Assembly (NCBI GenBank): GCA_047291315.1
Contig: JBDPYZ010000027.1
Coordinates: forward strand, 1-31,774
Reading direction: 5' to 3'
From: Arsenophonus fragariae
Lineage (GTDB): Bacteria > Pseudomonadota > Gammaproteobacteria > Enterobacterales > Enterobacteriaceae
DNA: 31,774 nucleotides
Positions 1 to 8,776 of this stretch are shown here, in pieces. Position 1 is the stretch's first letter; the number at the start of each line of letters is the position of its first letter. The position numbers were made by a program, and so were the translations under genes. The notes under the pieces were generated by a model that had not been told where the DNA came from, searched no databases, and saw nothing but the letters and a program-made list of their open reading frames with translations.

Positions 1-419
1 ACAAGGATTTTTTTATAAACATCGGATCAATAAATGTACCGGTCATGGTTCCGGCATCGATATTTTGTCGAACACCATCAATGGAAGTTAGAACACCAGT
101 ACGTTTATAGCCACGCATATTTAAAGTTTGCCCATTTGCACTACCAATGCCTGAAAGGCTTAATCCTGGAATTTTTTAATAAATCTAAGGTATTAGATGA
201 ATATTGATATTTTGGCTCACTAGTATCAATTACAGTATATGTTTTAGCGGTAGTGGATATATTTGGCGTAGCTTTATGAGTGTATACGATAATGGCTTCA
301 TTGTTTGTTTTTGACTCGGATTGTTGCGAAATAATCAATTCGATGATACAAGGCAGACTATATAGTGAATAATTAATGTAGTTAATTGATTTTAAATAAG
401 ATTATTTCTTGAGGCCCAT
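1..419 (-). pseudogene. hemR: TonB-dependent haem receptor, 5' part, broken
   Basis: The minus strand encodes the start of the plug domain of an outer-membrane TonB-dependent haem/haemoglobin receptor of the HemR/HmuR type. After the shift the conserved run is readable: IPGLSLSGIGSANGQ, then MRGYKRTGVLTSIDGVRQ, then a GTFIDPMFIKK-like stretch up to the window edge. The likely start is ATG at 419-417. Codon 6 is TAA, and a run of six A near 171-176 puts the plug region out of frame with the preceding part (about residues 28-92 of the same frame). The gene continues beyond base 1. It lies 77 bases downstream of hemP under an apparent Fur-controlled promoter, the usual arrangement of haem-uptake operons. 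Family recognition is by memory of plug motifs. The A-run shift could be a sequencing error, but the early TAA argues for real decay. Confidence 0.75.
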
Positions 420-496
420 AGGTATCTTTTTCTATATTTGTAGTAGATCTAAAGTTGGCTGCCTGATGTTAGTTAGCTGGCTTGGTTTTGATTATT

Positions 497-679
497 TTAT
501 TTGGTTAATATTAATTTTCCTGCTTGTGTCTGGCGTAATTGATAGATTTCACCTTGATGGTAGATATTCGCAACTTCTTTTTGATTCAATAGATGTTTGC
601 TATTGATGGTATTAATTATCTGAGTTGATATTTGTTTTACATTTGAATTAAGTTGATTACTTTGTTTGAATTTGTTCAG
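497..679 (-). CDS. hemP: HemP-family haemin uptake protein, start codon unclear
   Basis: The C-terminal part reads YHQGEIYQLRQTQAGKLILTK in two halves, which matches the hallmark C-terminus of HemP/HmuP, a small cytosolic protein encoded ahead of haem receptors. The frame is open from 718 down to the TAA at 499-497. No ATG, and no Shine-Dalgarno motif, is visible. The best candidate starts are CTG at 679-677 (60 aa) or ATC at 688-686 (64 aa, perhaps a mutated ATG). The family is usually about 60-85 aa, so the body looks complete. It follows a Fur-box promoter at 711-746 and precedes the broken hemR. The gene may be poorly translated or already dead. Identity is fairly sure; functionality is not. 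Confidence 0.65.
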   Translation of the reverse strand: MNKFKQSNQLNSNVKQISTQIINTINSKHLLNQKEVANIYHQGEIYQLRQTQAGKLILTK

Positions 680-710
680 ATCTAAGATGTATAAATAAAA
701 AAATAGTAAT

Positions 711-746
711 AATAATAATTATCATTACTATTTTGTTGTTAATCAA
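711..746 (-). promoter_or_regulatory. hemP promoter with overlapping Fur box
   Basis: On the minus strand, -35 TTGATT (746-741), a 17-base spacer and -10 GATAAT (723-718) form a good sigma-70 promoter. A 19-base site at 711-729, AGTAATGATAATTATTATT, agrees with the Fur consensus GATAATGATAATCATTATC at 15 of 19 positions and covers the -10 box. This placement is typical of Fur repression and fits the hemP/hemR genes downstream. Confidence 0.65.
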
Positions 747-1497
747 GTGTTTTCATCTTCAGCTAAACAGTGATAAAGTGAAATAATGATAAATACTTAT
801 TAAATTTACTTTAAAAACAGTAAAATAAATTATCCTTATAAAGGATGCTTGAAAGAATATAAATATTATTATAAAGCAAAATTATTGTTTTAGATATCAT
901 TAGAATAATAAGTTATCTTTATCTATTTTTATGGTTTTTTATTAAAATTTTAAATAATAAAATAGATAATAAATGCGTTTTTTAATCTAAATTCAATTAT
1001 ATAAAAAAATTTTATTTTTTATAAGCAAATTATATTTGCTTATATTATAGTCAGTAGATATTGTTCAAAGCTTTTATTAGATTTTCATTATTTTTTATTC
1101 GCTTATTTATTGTTAAATTTAGGTTATTTTACTATTTTATTTATATTTAGTGATGTTAAAAAATATGCATAGTTTATTTTTGTAAATTATATGTTTAATT
1201 ATATCTGGACAGATGACAGACCAGATTATGATATAGAATAAAGTTTATTTGCTGTTATATATAATAGAAAACAAATAATAATATATGGTATTAGATGGTC
1301 AATTGAGCGGTAAATGAATAACAGGTAAAGTTTATGTATGTTCTATTATTAATCAATATTTGTCAGGCTTAAAGAAATATTAATATTTGTAAGTTAGTAT
1401 CTAACTTTATAGAAGTTGCACTTTAGATTTTATAAATATGAATTAATAATATGATTATAAATCAATTTATTACCATGAATAGTATTGACTAAAACAG
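747..1497. other. AT-rich intergenic stretch, nothing recognised
   Basis: About 750 bases of very AT-rich sequence between the hemP promoter and rprA. All frames are broken by frequent stops, and I see no recognisable protein fragment, tRNA or strong terminator. It is probably eroded former coding sequence. Confidence 0.5.
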
Positions 1498-1526
1498 AAA
1501 AAAAAGCCTATCATGGGCTGACAGGC
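1498..1526 (-). terminator. Intrinsic terminator of rprA
   Basis: The minus-strand stem GCCTGTCA / TGATAGGC (8 pairs including one G-U) has a 5-base loop and is followed by eight T (1505-1498). This is a textbook Rho-independent terminator and forms the 3' end of RprA. Confidence 0.85.
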
Positions 1527-1627
1527 AAAGACTACACACAGCAATATTCCATAGGTTTCATCATTTCTTTTATTGAAGAATGATGTCTGAAAAAAATGAA
1601 ACCAATAATTCATAAAGAGATTAATCT
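1498..1627 (-). ncRNA. rprA: RprA small RNA
   Basis: The minus strand at 1544-1524 reads TTGCTGTGTGTAGTCTTTGC, matching the conserved core of enterobacterial RprA, an Hfq-dependent RNA that activates rpoS translation. It is followed at once by a terminator hairpin (1526-1519 paired with 1513-1506) and a run of eight T. Upstream, 8-base arms (GGTTTCAT near 1603 and ATGAAACC near 1555) and an inner ATCATT/AATGAT helix give a 5' stem-loop as in E. coli. The position just downstream of ydiK on the same strand is the same as in E. coli. The 3' end is set by the T-run. The 5' end (about 1627) is inferred from the -10 box, giving about 130 nt against 106 nt in E. coli. Identity is strongly supported; exact length is inferred. 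Confidence 0.88.
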
Positions 1628-1633
1628 ATAAAC

Positions 1634-1679
1634 ATTATATTAAGATAACTCTAAGGTTTTATCACTAAGAATTATCTCA
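1634..1679 (-). promoter_or_regulatory. rprA promoter with RcsB box
   Basis: A perfect -10 TATAAT sits at 1639-1634 on the minus strand. The -35 region (1662-1657, ATAAAA) is poor, as expected for an activator-dependent promoter. Directly upstream, 1679-1666 reads TGAGATAATTCTTA, matching the RcsAB/RcsB consensus TAAGAATATTCTTA at 11 of 14 positions. RprA is a known member of the RcsB regulon, so the site supports an intact envelope-stress input. Confidence 0.68.
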
Positions 1680-1775
1680 ATAAAAATTTTACTTACTAGT
1701 ATAATTATATAAGATTATTATTTAATCATATTAATGTTAAATTTAATGAAATTTAATTGTACTGTATTAGTCGAT

Positions 1776-1814
1776 ATTATATGAAAATTGTTCTCTTAAA
1801 AATTTTCATATAAT
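1776..1814. repeat. 14-bp perfect inverted repeat downstream of ydiK
   Basis: ATTATATGAAAATT at 1776-1789 is the exact reverse complement of 1801-1814, with an 11-base loop. It lies about 50 bases past the ydiK stop. There is no clear T-run on either side, so it may be a weak ydiK terminator or an mRNA 3'-end stabilising hairpin rather than a classic intrinsic terminator. Confidence 0.5.
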
Positions 1815-1862
1815 TTAAGTATAATGATTAACAAGAATATTAATGAAGTCAATCATTTTAAT

Positions 1863-2972
1863 TTAAGGACCTTTTTTATATAAATTAATTTTGGTTAAAT
1901 TGTTTGATAATTTAGCTGGTTTCGAGACCTCATTCATCCAGGCGGTTAGTAAATTATGCGAGACAGCTAAAACTACCGGGCCAATAAAAAGGCCAATTAC
2001 ACCAAATGATAAAATTCCACCAATAACGCCAATTAAAATAAGTATCATTGATAAATTCGCACTCATCTTTATTAAAATAGGGCGTAGTATACCATCCATT
2101 GTTGTGATAATTATACTCCATATAATCATAATAATGGCCCAGCTGGTATCGCCTGACCAAAATAACCATATTATGGAGGGTATCATAATCAATAATGGGC
2201 CGAGTTGAGCAACACAACATACAAAGATAAGAATTGTTAATATAGCTGCATAAGGGATATTTGCTAAAGCTAAACCAATACCACTGGTAATCGCTTGTAT
2301 TAATGCGGTTACAACGATACCTAACGCAACTGCACGAATTGATTGGCCAGCAAGTAGAACAGCGGTATCACCTCGTGTTCCTGCCAGGCGAATGGCAAAA
2401 TGTCGAATTCTTAATATAACCTTTTCCCCTTTTAGATAGAGTAATGCGCTAAATAGTAACATTACAATAAGATGAAACATAAAACGCCCGGCATTAATGG
2501 CTTGTGCTAAGAACCAGCTGGTTGCTTCTCCAACATAAGGTTGTAGTTTAGCAATTAATGTATTACCACCATTAGCTACCAATGTATGCCAACCATAAAA
2601 GAGTTTATTACCTATGAGTGGTAGGTCTTTTAGCCACAGTAACTCAGGTAATCTAATTTCAGTGGGCGATTTTGCCCATTCAATTAATGGACCACTATTT
2701 TGTATAATGCTACCTATTAGTATTGCAAAAGGAATAACGAATAATAAGATTACTAATATTGTAATCGCTATACTTGCTAGCCATTTTTTATGCCATAGTT
2801 TGTTTTCAATTTTTTTAAATAATGGCCAGGTTGCAATAACCACCATGCCTGCCCATAGAAAACCAAGTATGAACGGTTTTAATACCCAAAAACATGCTGC
2901 GATCATCAATAAAATAGCAATTATGCTAAAAATAAATTTGGGTAGATCATTAGGGGATTGCGTTTTTTCCAT
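1863..2972 (-). CDS. ydiK: AI-2E family inner-membrane transporter YdiK
   Basis: A 369-aa polytopic inner-membrane protein that aligns over its full length with E. coli YdiK (370 aa), a putative permease of the AI-2E exporter family with unproven substrate. Hydrophobic segments are visible near residues 12-45, 60-85, 155-180, 210-235, 240-265, 270-295 and 305-340. Family-like stretches include ATWPLFKKIE, HFAIRLAGTRGD, QSIRAVALGIVVTALIQA and a glycine-rich LIGVIGGILSFGVIGLFIGP near the C-terminus. The start ATG at 2972 has only a weak ribosome binding site. The gene is divergent from the ydiJ remnant and is followed by rprA in the same direction, as in E. coli. It is intact, unlike its neighbours ydiJ and menI. 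Confidence 0.9.
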   Translation of the reverse strand: MEKTQSPNDLPKFIFSIIAILLMIAACFWVLKPFILGFLWAGMVVIATWPLFKKIENKLWHKKWLASIAITILVILLFVIPFAILIGSIIQNSGPLIEWAKSPTEIRLPELLWLKDLPLIGNKLFYGWHTLVANGGNTLIAKLQPYVGEATSWFLAQAINAGRFMFHLIVMLLFSALLYLKGEKVILRIRHFAIRLAGTRGDTAVLLAGQSIRAVALGIVVTALIQAITSGIGLALANIPYAAILTILIFVCCVAQLGPLLIMIPSIIWLFWSGDTSWAIIMIIWSIIITTMDGILRPILIKMSANLSMILILIGVIGGILSFGVIGLFIGPVVLAVSHNLLTAWMNEVSKPAKLSNNLTKINLYKKGP

Positions 2973-3117
2973 ATATTAGCCTGATTATAAAAAATGAAGG
3001 GTGGATATTATCGATTGTTTATTACATAATTAGTTATGTCTTTTGTAACTAATAAAAGTAGGGTGATAATGGAAACTGTATTGTTTACAAAATGTTAATA
3101 GCTAAATTTTTATCTGA

Positions 3118-3146
3118 TATGTACTCTCAATCAAAGATAGTACATA
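3118..3146. repeat. Inverted repeat in the ydiK-ydiJ divergent region
   Basis: TATGTACT at 3118-3125 is the reverse complement of 3139-3146, separated by 13 bases. It lies between the divergent ydiK and ydiJ starts, where an operator could act, but no known regulator motif is recognised. Confidence 0.3.
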
Positions 3147-3188
3147 AAGTGCAAAGTGAACACTAATTAAAAAGAGTTACTAGTAATA

Positions 3189-6161
3189 ATGATCCGACGT
3201 ATAGGACACTCTCATTAAATCAGTTAGTAAATAACGAAGTATTTAAATACACTAAAAGACCAAGGCTTTAGCGGTGATTTAACCACAAGTTATACTGAAC
3301 GTCTATCAATGTAAAATGTAAACAGAATAATATCTATCAGCTTATACCTCAAACTGTTGTCTATCCACGTTCAACTTTAGATATTCAATTATTGGCAAAA
3401 CTTGCCAACGATAAACAATTTCAGTCATTAACCTTTACACTCGAGTAGGCGGGACAAGGAGCAATGGTCAGCCTTTGACTCAGGGCATTGTGGTTGATAT
3501 GTCGCGCTATATGCAGAAAATGTTGCAAATTAATGTTGTAAAAAATGGGTTAGAGTCGAAGCTGGCGTGATAAAAGATCAGCTTAATCAATTTTTGGCAC
3601 CTTACGGTTATTTTTTCATCAGAATTATCAACTAGTAACCGGGCCACTTTGGGTGGGATGATCAATACTGAGGCATCAGGTCAAGGCCCATTAGTTTATG
3701 GTAAAATATCGGATCATGTACTTAGTGTTAAAGCGATTTTAGTTGGTGGAGAGGTATTAGAAACCTATCTTATGCCAGTCGAGTTGGCGGAGTGTATTTC
3801 ACAGCAGCAGTCAACTATTGGCCGCATATATCTTACTGTTTATCAACATTGTTGTCAGCAGCGACAGCTAATTTTGGCTAAATTACCTCGATTGAATCGT
3901 TTTTTAACCGGCTCTGAAGGAACGTTGGTTTTTATTACCGAAGCTAAGTTCAATATTACTCCATTACCTAAAGTAATGGCGATTAGTTAATATAAAGTAT
4001 GATTCATTTGATTCAGAGTTACGTAATGCACCGTTTATGGTGGCAGCTAAAGTATTATCAGTGTAAACCGTGGATGCTAAGATCCTATCTTTAGCTCGCC
4101 AAGATATTATATGATATTCAGTGAGTAAATTGATTAACGATGTCGATGATAAAAAACTATCAGTATTAAATATTGTTGAATTTAGTGGGAAAAATTAATT
4201 AGCAATTAACTAGCTTATGCTCACCATTGGATAAGTTAATCCGAGCAGGTAATTCTGGCATCCTTGGTTATCATATCTATCATCAATTAGCAGATATTGA
4301 ACGTATTTATACGATGAAAAAAAACGGTTGGTCTGTTTTGGGTAATACTAAAGGATTAGTGAAACCGATACCGTTTGTAGAAGATACTTGCTTGCCGCCG
4401 GAGCATTTAGCCGATTATATTGCTGAATTTCGTGTGTTACTTGACCTCAATAATTTGGCTTATGGCATATTTGGTCATGTTTATGCTGGCGTATTACATG
4501 TTCGCCCGGTGATGGATATGCGTGATCCTCAGCAAGAAGTATCAATGAAGCAAATTTTTGATCAAATTGCTCAACTTACTGCTAAATGTGGCGGCTTATT
4601 ATGGGAGAGTATGGCAAGGGGTTTAGCTCCACCTACGGCCCTCAATTTTTTGGTGACCAGCTTTATCAAATACTTTGTCAAATTAAAACCGCATTTGATT
4701 CGGTTAATCAATTAAATCCAGGGAAAATATGTTCATCTATTAATGTAGAACTCTCCTTAATGCCTATCGATGTGCCATGAAAAGAAGAACTTATGATCGC
4801 ATCATCTCAATTAATGTAAGGCAAACTTTTGAGCGTAATGGCAATGGTTTATGTTTTGATTTTGACGTTAATAGTACAATGTGCCCTTCGATGAAAATTT
4901 CTCAACAACGTATTCATTCACCTAAAGGAAGAGCAACTTTAATGCGAGAGTGGTTAAGATTACAGGTTAAGCAAGGCATAAACAAACTGAGGGTATTTGC
5001 AGAAGACATGAATAATTATAAACTTTCTTAGCCGCAAAAAATAACACGCATATACCATACTTTGCGAGCTAAGTATGGACAGTATGATTTTTATCATGAA
5101 GTAAAACAGGTAATGGTAGGTTGTTTAGCTTATAAAGCGTGTTCAACCCAATGCCCAGTTAAAATTGATGTTCTCTTTTTTAGGGCAAAATTTCTAACAC
5201 TCTATTATAGCCGTTATTTGCGACCAAAATAGTGACTATGTTGTTGCCAATACTGAATTGACTTTGCCGTTAATGCCAAAATAATCACGCTGGATTAATT
5301 TTCTGTTGCATCAAAAGTGGATACAAACTCTGGGTCACAAGGTGATTGGATTAACGGATTTCCCCAACTTTTTACGCACAGCTTACAACAACAATTAGTC
5401 AATCATACAGCATTACTTTTGTCATTGCCACAATTAGAGAGCTTAACAGATGAGACGCGCAGCTAATTTTTTTGTCGTGCAAGATCCATTTACCAGCTAT
5501 TATGATGCTAAGGTAGTTGCTGATTTTGTCCATTTAATTAAAATATTGGGTTATCGGCCGATATTATTACCATTTTCTGTTAATGGAAAAGCGTTACATA
5601 TAAGGGATATTTAACCCGTTTTGCTAAAACAGCATAAAAGACAGCGTATTTTTTTAATCGTTTAGCTAAATTATCAATTCCTATGGTCGGTATTGATCCA
5701 GTCTTAGTGTGTTCTGTTACCGCGATGAATATAGGTAGATCCTCGGTAATAAACGTGGTGATTTCGAGGTTAAATTAGTTAATGAATGGTTGATAACGGT
5801 ATTAACACCAAAGCCAGCATTAAAGTTAATGACTGAAAAATAGTATTTATTAGGTCACTGTACAGAAATTTCATTGCTAGCTGATAGTGCTCAGCAATGG
5901 ATTAAAATTTTTGCTCAGTTTGGCTGTCAACTGATTAATGTGAATGTCGGCTGTTGCGGCATGACAGGAATTTATGGTCATTAGGTTAAATATTTGTCAA
6001 ATTCAAAGGGAATTTATGCTTTATCTTGGGGGCGGCTATTCTAAAAATTACCAAAAATTCTTTTTTTTAACAATGGGTTAATCGTATCGTAGTCAAGTAA
6101 AACGAATTGAAAATGAAATAATAAAACATTTATTACAGTCGTTATTGGAGATCATTAAATG
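3189..6161 (+). pseudogene. ydiJ: YdiJ FAD/Fe-S dehydrogenase, heavily broken
   Basis: Fragments in all three plus frames line up in order with E. coli YdiJ (1018 aa), an FAD-linked and 4Fe-4S enzyme described as a D-2-hydroxyglutarate dehydrogenase. They include YTERLSM near 3290, SRYMQKM near 3515, GGMINTEASGQGPLVYGK (3652-3705), EDTCLPPEHLADYIAEF (from 4382), HSPKGRATLMREWLRL (from 4915), CLAYKACSTQCPVKID (from 5121) and RSQVKRIENEI near the end. Many stops and frameshifts separate them. About 22 residues are missing between two LTG motifs at 3907-3915. A cysteine expected in the Fe-S motif is Tyr. The start at 3189 is uncertain. The final TGA (6159-6161) overlaps the menI ATG, showing an original operon. 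Confidence 0.9.
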
Positions 6162-6538
6162 ATTTGGCAACGTTCTTATACACTTGAAGAAATTAATAGT
6201 TGGAGTAATAAAAGCATGTTATCCCATTTGGGGATTGTTATGCTAATTATCAGTGATGATACAATTGAAGCAACAATGTCAGTTGATCAACGTACCATGC
6301 AACCATTTGGATTATTACATGGTGGTGCTTCGCTGGTATTAGCTGAATCGTTGCTCGATAGCCGGTTATCTTTGTACTCAAGGTGATCAAAACATATCAG
6401 ATCAGCATCTTCAGGAAATGTACGTGGTGTTGTGGTGCGATCCATCTGGGCCGTCGGCAACAAGTCTGGTCGATAAAAGTTTTTGATGAACAATTAAAAC
6501 TGAGCTGTATTTGCCGTTTAACAACAGCAGTAATTTAA
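6159..6538 (+). pseudogene. menI: MenI (YdiI) DHNA-CoA thioesterase, frameshifted
   Basis: The first 65 residues match the hotdog-fold thioesterase MenI, which hydrolyses 1,4-dihydroxy-2-naphthoyl-CoA in menaquinone synthesis. The active-site stretch QPFGLLHGGASLVLAES is present at about residues 48-64. Right after it (near 6349) the frame shifts. The expected GYLCTQGDQ continues in another frame, followed by a stretch (from about 6390) where roughly nine residues seem lost, and the tail CICRLTTAVI appears at 6508-6538. The family is 136 aa long; here only 75 aa are open. The start codon overlaps the ydiJ stop by ATGA. It is the gene next to sufA, as in E. coli. The gene is almost certainly non-functional. 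Confidence 0.88.
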
Positions 6539-6752
6539 TTCCTCGAGATTAAGAACAAAAGTCGATTATTCAACAATATTTTGTTTTTCACCTGAAATAT
6601 ATAAATTTCTAGTTAATTTATTTTTTTAGAGATTTATCAGTAATTTACCATGATTAATAAATTAAAATTGTGAAATAATAGTAAAATAAACTCCACTTTT
6701 GGCTAGAAAAATACTCTAATAAAAATATTCGCTGAAAATAAATGGTTGAAGT

Positions 6753-6780
6753 GAGAAATGTTATCATTAACATATATAAT
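6753..6780 (+). promoter_or_regulatory. sufA promoter with candidate Fur site
   Basis: A perfect -10 TATAAT lies at 6775-6780, about 70 bases before the sufA ATG. No good -35 is present 17-18 bases upstream, in line with the activator-dependent suf promoter known from E. coli (OxyR, IscR, IHF). Immediately upstream, 6753-6771 (GAGAAATGTTATCATTAAC) matches the Fur consensus at 13 of 19 positions and would occlude the promoter. Fur repression of suf is established in E. coli; the site itself is my prediction. I could not identify a convincing IscR or OxyR site by eye. Confidence 0.5.
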
Positions 6781-6851
6781 ATTAATCAAAATAAGTCTAA
6801 CTATACTTACTATGGTAATTTGGTGAAAATATTAGTTTAGTGAGGTCAATA

Positions 6852-7220
6852 ATGGCAGAGCATGTTGATACTTTTTCTTTAAATGAAACAACTTGGCAGG
6901 GCCTTAGCATGACCGATGAAGCGGCTGCTCAAATTCGTAAATTAATGGAAAAAAATCCTGCTAGTCAGGGATTATCTCTTAATATCAAGCAATCAGGTTG
7001 TGCAGGATTTGGTTATATTATTGCATTGATAGATAATCCAACCAAAGAATATTTGCTGTTTGAAAATAATGGTGCAAAACTTTTTGTTCCTCTAAAAGCA
7101 ATGCCATTTATTGATGGTACTGAGGTTGATTATGTTCGTGAGGGACTTAATCAAGTATTCAAATTTAATAATCCTAAGGCTCAACACGCTTGTGGTTGTG
7201 GTGAAAGCTTTGGTATTTAA
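6852..7220 (+). CDS. sufA: SufA A-type Fe-S carrier
   Basis: A 122-aa A-type Fe-S cluster carrier that accepts clusters from SufBCD and passes them to apoproteins in the cytosol. Its length equals E. coli SufA. The three cluster-binding cysteines are C50 (SGCAGFGY), C114 and C116 (CGCGESF). The start at 6852 is chosen because GTGAGG at 6840-6845 gives a well-spaced ribosome binding site and the length matches the family; an upstream GTG at 6840 overlaps that site. It is the first gene of the operon and is separated by 12 bases from sufB. Confidence 0.95.
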   Translation: MAEHVDTFSLNETTWQGLSMTDEAAAQIRKLMEKNPASQGLSLNIKQSGCAGFGYIIALIDNPTKEYLLFENNGAKLFVPLKAMPFIDGTEVDYVREGLNQVFKFNNPKAQHACGCGESFGI

Positions 7221-7232
7221 GTGAATTAAATT

Positions 7233-8732
7233 ATGTCACAGCGTAATATAGAAATTGGTGATGATGTTCAACAATGGTTAGCGGAGCATCGTTATAAAGA
7301 GGGTTTTTTCACTCAGGTTGCAACGGATGAATTAGCTAAAGGTCTCAATAAAGAGATCATCAAAGCCATTTCAGCAAAACGTAATGAACCTGATTGGATG
7401 TTGCAGTTTCGTTTAGAAGCTTATCAACATTGGTTGGGTATGGAAGAACCACACTGGCTTAAAGGCTATTATCCTGATTTAAATTATCAGGAATATAGTT
7501 ATTATGCGGCACCATCTTGCAGTAGTTGCGATGATAATTGTCGCGCTGAAGCTGATTCAACAGCAGACGTGGGTGATGCGCATAACAATGATTATTTGAC
7601 CGCAGAAGTTGAAGAAGCATTCAATAAACTTGGCGTACCAGTACGTGAGGGCAAATCGGTTGCGGTAGATGCTATTTTTGACTCTGTTTCTGTTTCGACA
7701 ACTTATCGTAGCGAATTAGCGAAATTGGGTATTATTTTCTGCTCTTTCGGTGAAGCGATCCAACAGTATCCTGATTTAGTAAAAAAATATATTGGTACGG
7801 TTGTTTCTAATCGGGATAATTTTTTTGCTGCATTGAATTCTGCTGTAGCTTCTGATGGCACATTTGTTTATGTGCCAAAAGGTGTTGGTTGCCCGATGGA
7901 ATTATCAACCTATTTTCGTATTAATTCAGCTAAGACAGGTCAGTTTGAGCGCACTATCTTGATTGCTGATGAAGGTAGCTACGTTAGTTATATTGAGGGA
8001 TGTTCTGCTCCGGTTCGAGATAGTTATCAATTACATGCTGCTGTAGTTGAAGTTATTATTCATAAGGATGCTGAAGTAAAATATTCTACCGTACAAAACT
8101 GGTTCTCTGGTGGTGAAAGTGAAACCGGTGGAATTTTAAATTTCGTTACCAAACGCGCCTTATGTGAGGGTGAAAATGCCAAAATGTCCTGGACGCAGTC
8201 TGAAACAGGCTCTGCTATTACTTGGAAATATCCCAGTGTTATTCTGAAAGGGGATAATTCGGTAGGGGAATTTTTTTCAGTTGCATTAACTAATGGTAAT
8301 CAACAGGCTGATACCGGTACAAAAATGATCCATATTGGTAAGAATACGTATTCCACTATCATTTCCAAAGGTATTTCAGCTGGCCGCAGTCAAAATAGTT
8401 ACCGAGGTTTAGTAAAAATTTTACCGACTGCAGAAAACGCCAGAAATTATACTCAATGTGACTCTATGTTAATTGGCACCGAGTGTGGCGCGCATACCTT
8501 TCCTTATATTGAAGTTCAAAATAGTAGCGCACAGTTAGAGCATGAAGCCACGACATCTCGTATTGGTGAAGATCAACTCTTTTATTGTTTACAACGTGGG
8601 ATTAGTGAGGATGACGCCATTTCTATGATTGTAAATGGTTTCTGTAAAGATGTCTTTTCTGAATTGCCACTAGAGTTTGCCGTTGAGGCACAGAAATTGT
8701 TAGCAATCAGCTTGGAACATAGTGTGGGTTGA
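7233..8732 (+). CDS. sufB: SufB Fe-S scaffold subunit
   Basis: A 499-aa SufB, the main scaffold of the SufBC2D complex on which Fe-S clusters are built from SufE-delivered sulfur. It is nearly collinear with the 495-aa E. coli protein. The N-terminal helical region contains the variable SCSSCDDNC stretch at 95-103, followed by the beta-helix core. The key acceptor cysteine of NYTQCDSM is C409 (E. coli C405). The C-terminal signature ATTSRIGEDQLFYCLQRG is present. The Shine-Dalgarno sequence before the ATG at 7233 is weak, so translation may be coupled to sufA. No internal damage is seen. Confidence 0.96.
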   Translation: MSQRNIEIGDDVQQWLAEHRYKEGFFTQVATDELAKGLNKEIIKAISAKRNEPDWMLQFRLEAYQHWLGMEEPHWLKGYYPDLNYQEYSYYAAPSCSSCDDNCRAEADSTADVGDAHNNDYLTAEVEEAFNKLGVPVREGKSVAVDAIFDSVSVSTTYRSELAKLGIIFCSFGEAIQQYPDLVKKYIGTVVSNRDNFFAALNSAVASDGTFVYVPKGVGCPMELSTYFRINSAKTGQFERTILIADEGSYVSYIEGCSAPVRDSYQLHAAVVEVIIHKDAEVKYSTVQNWFSGGESETGGILNFVTKRALCEGENAKMSWTQSETGSAITWKYPSVILKGDNSVGEFFSVALTNGNQQADTGTKMIHIGKNTYSTIISKGISAGRSQNSYRGLVKILPTAENARNYTQCDSMLIGTECGAHTFPYIEVQNSSAQLEHEATTSRIGEDQLFYCLQRGISEDDAISMIVNGFCKDVFSELPLEFAVEAQKLLAISLEHSVG

Positions 8733-8776
8733 TGGTTCCTATTAAAAGAATACTAAATTATTCAAAGGCCAATGAA

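Noticed and set aside
409..606. Plus-strand 65-codon hydrophobic frame
   Set aside because: The opposite strand here encodes the hemR start and the HemP C-terminus; the plus frame is a shadow.
2614..2979. Plus-strand frame of 121 codons across ydiK
   Set aside because: It is the antisense shadow of a well-conserved membrane protein, without a ribosome binding site or similarity.
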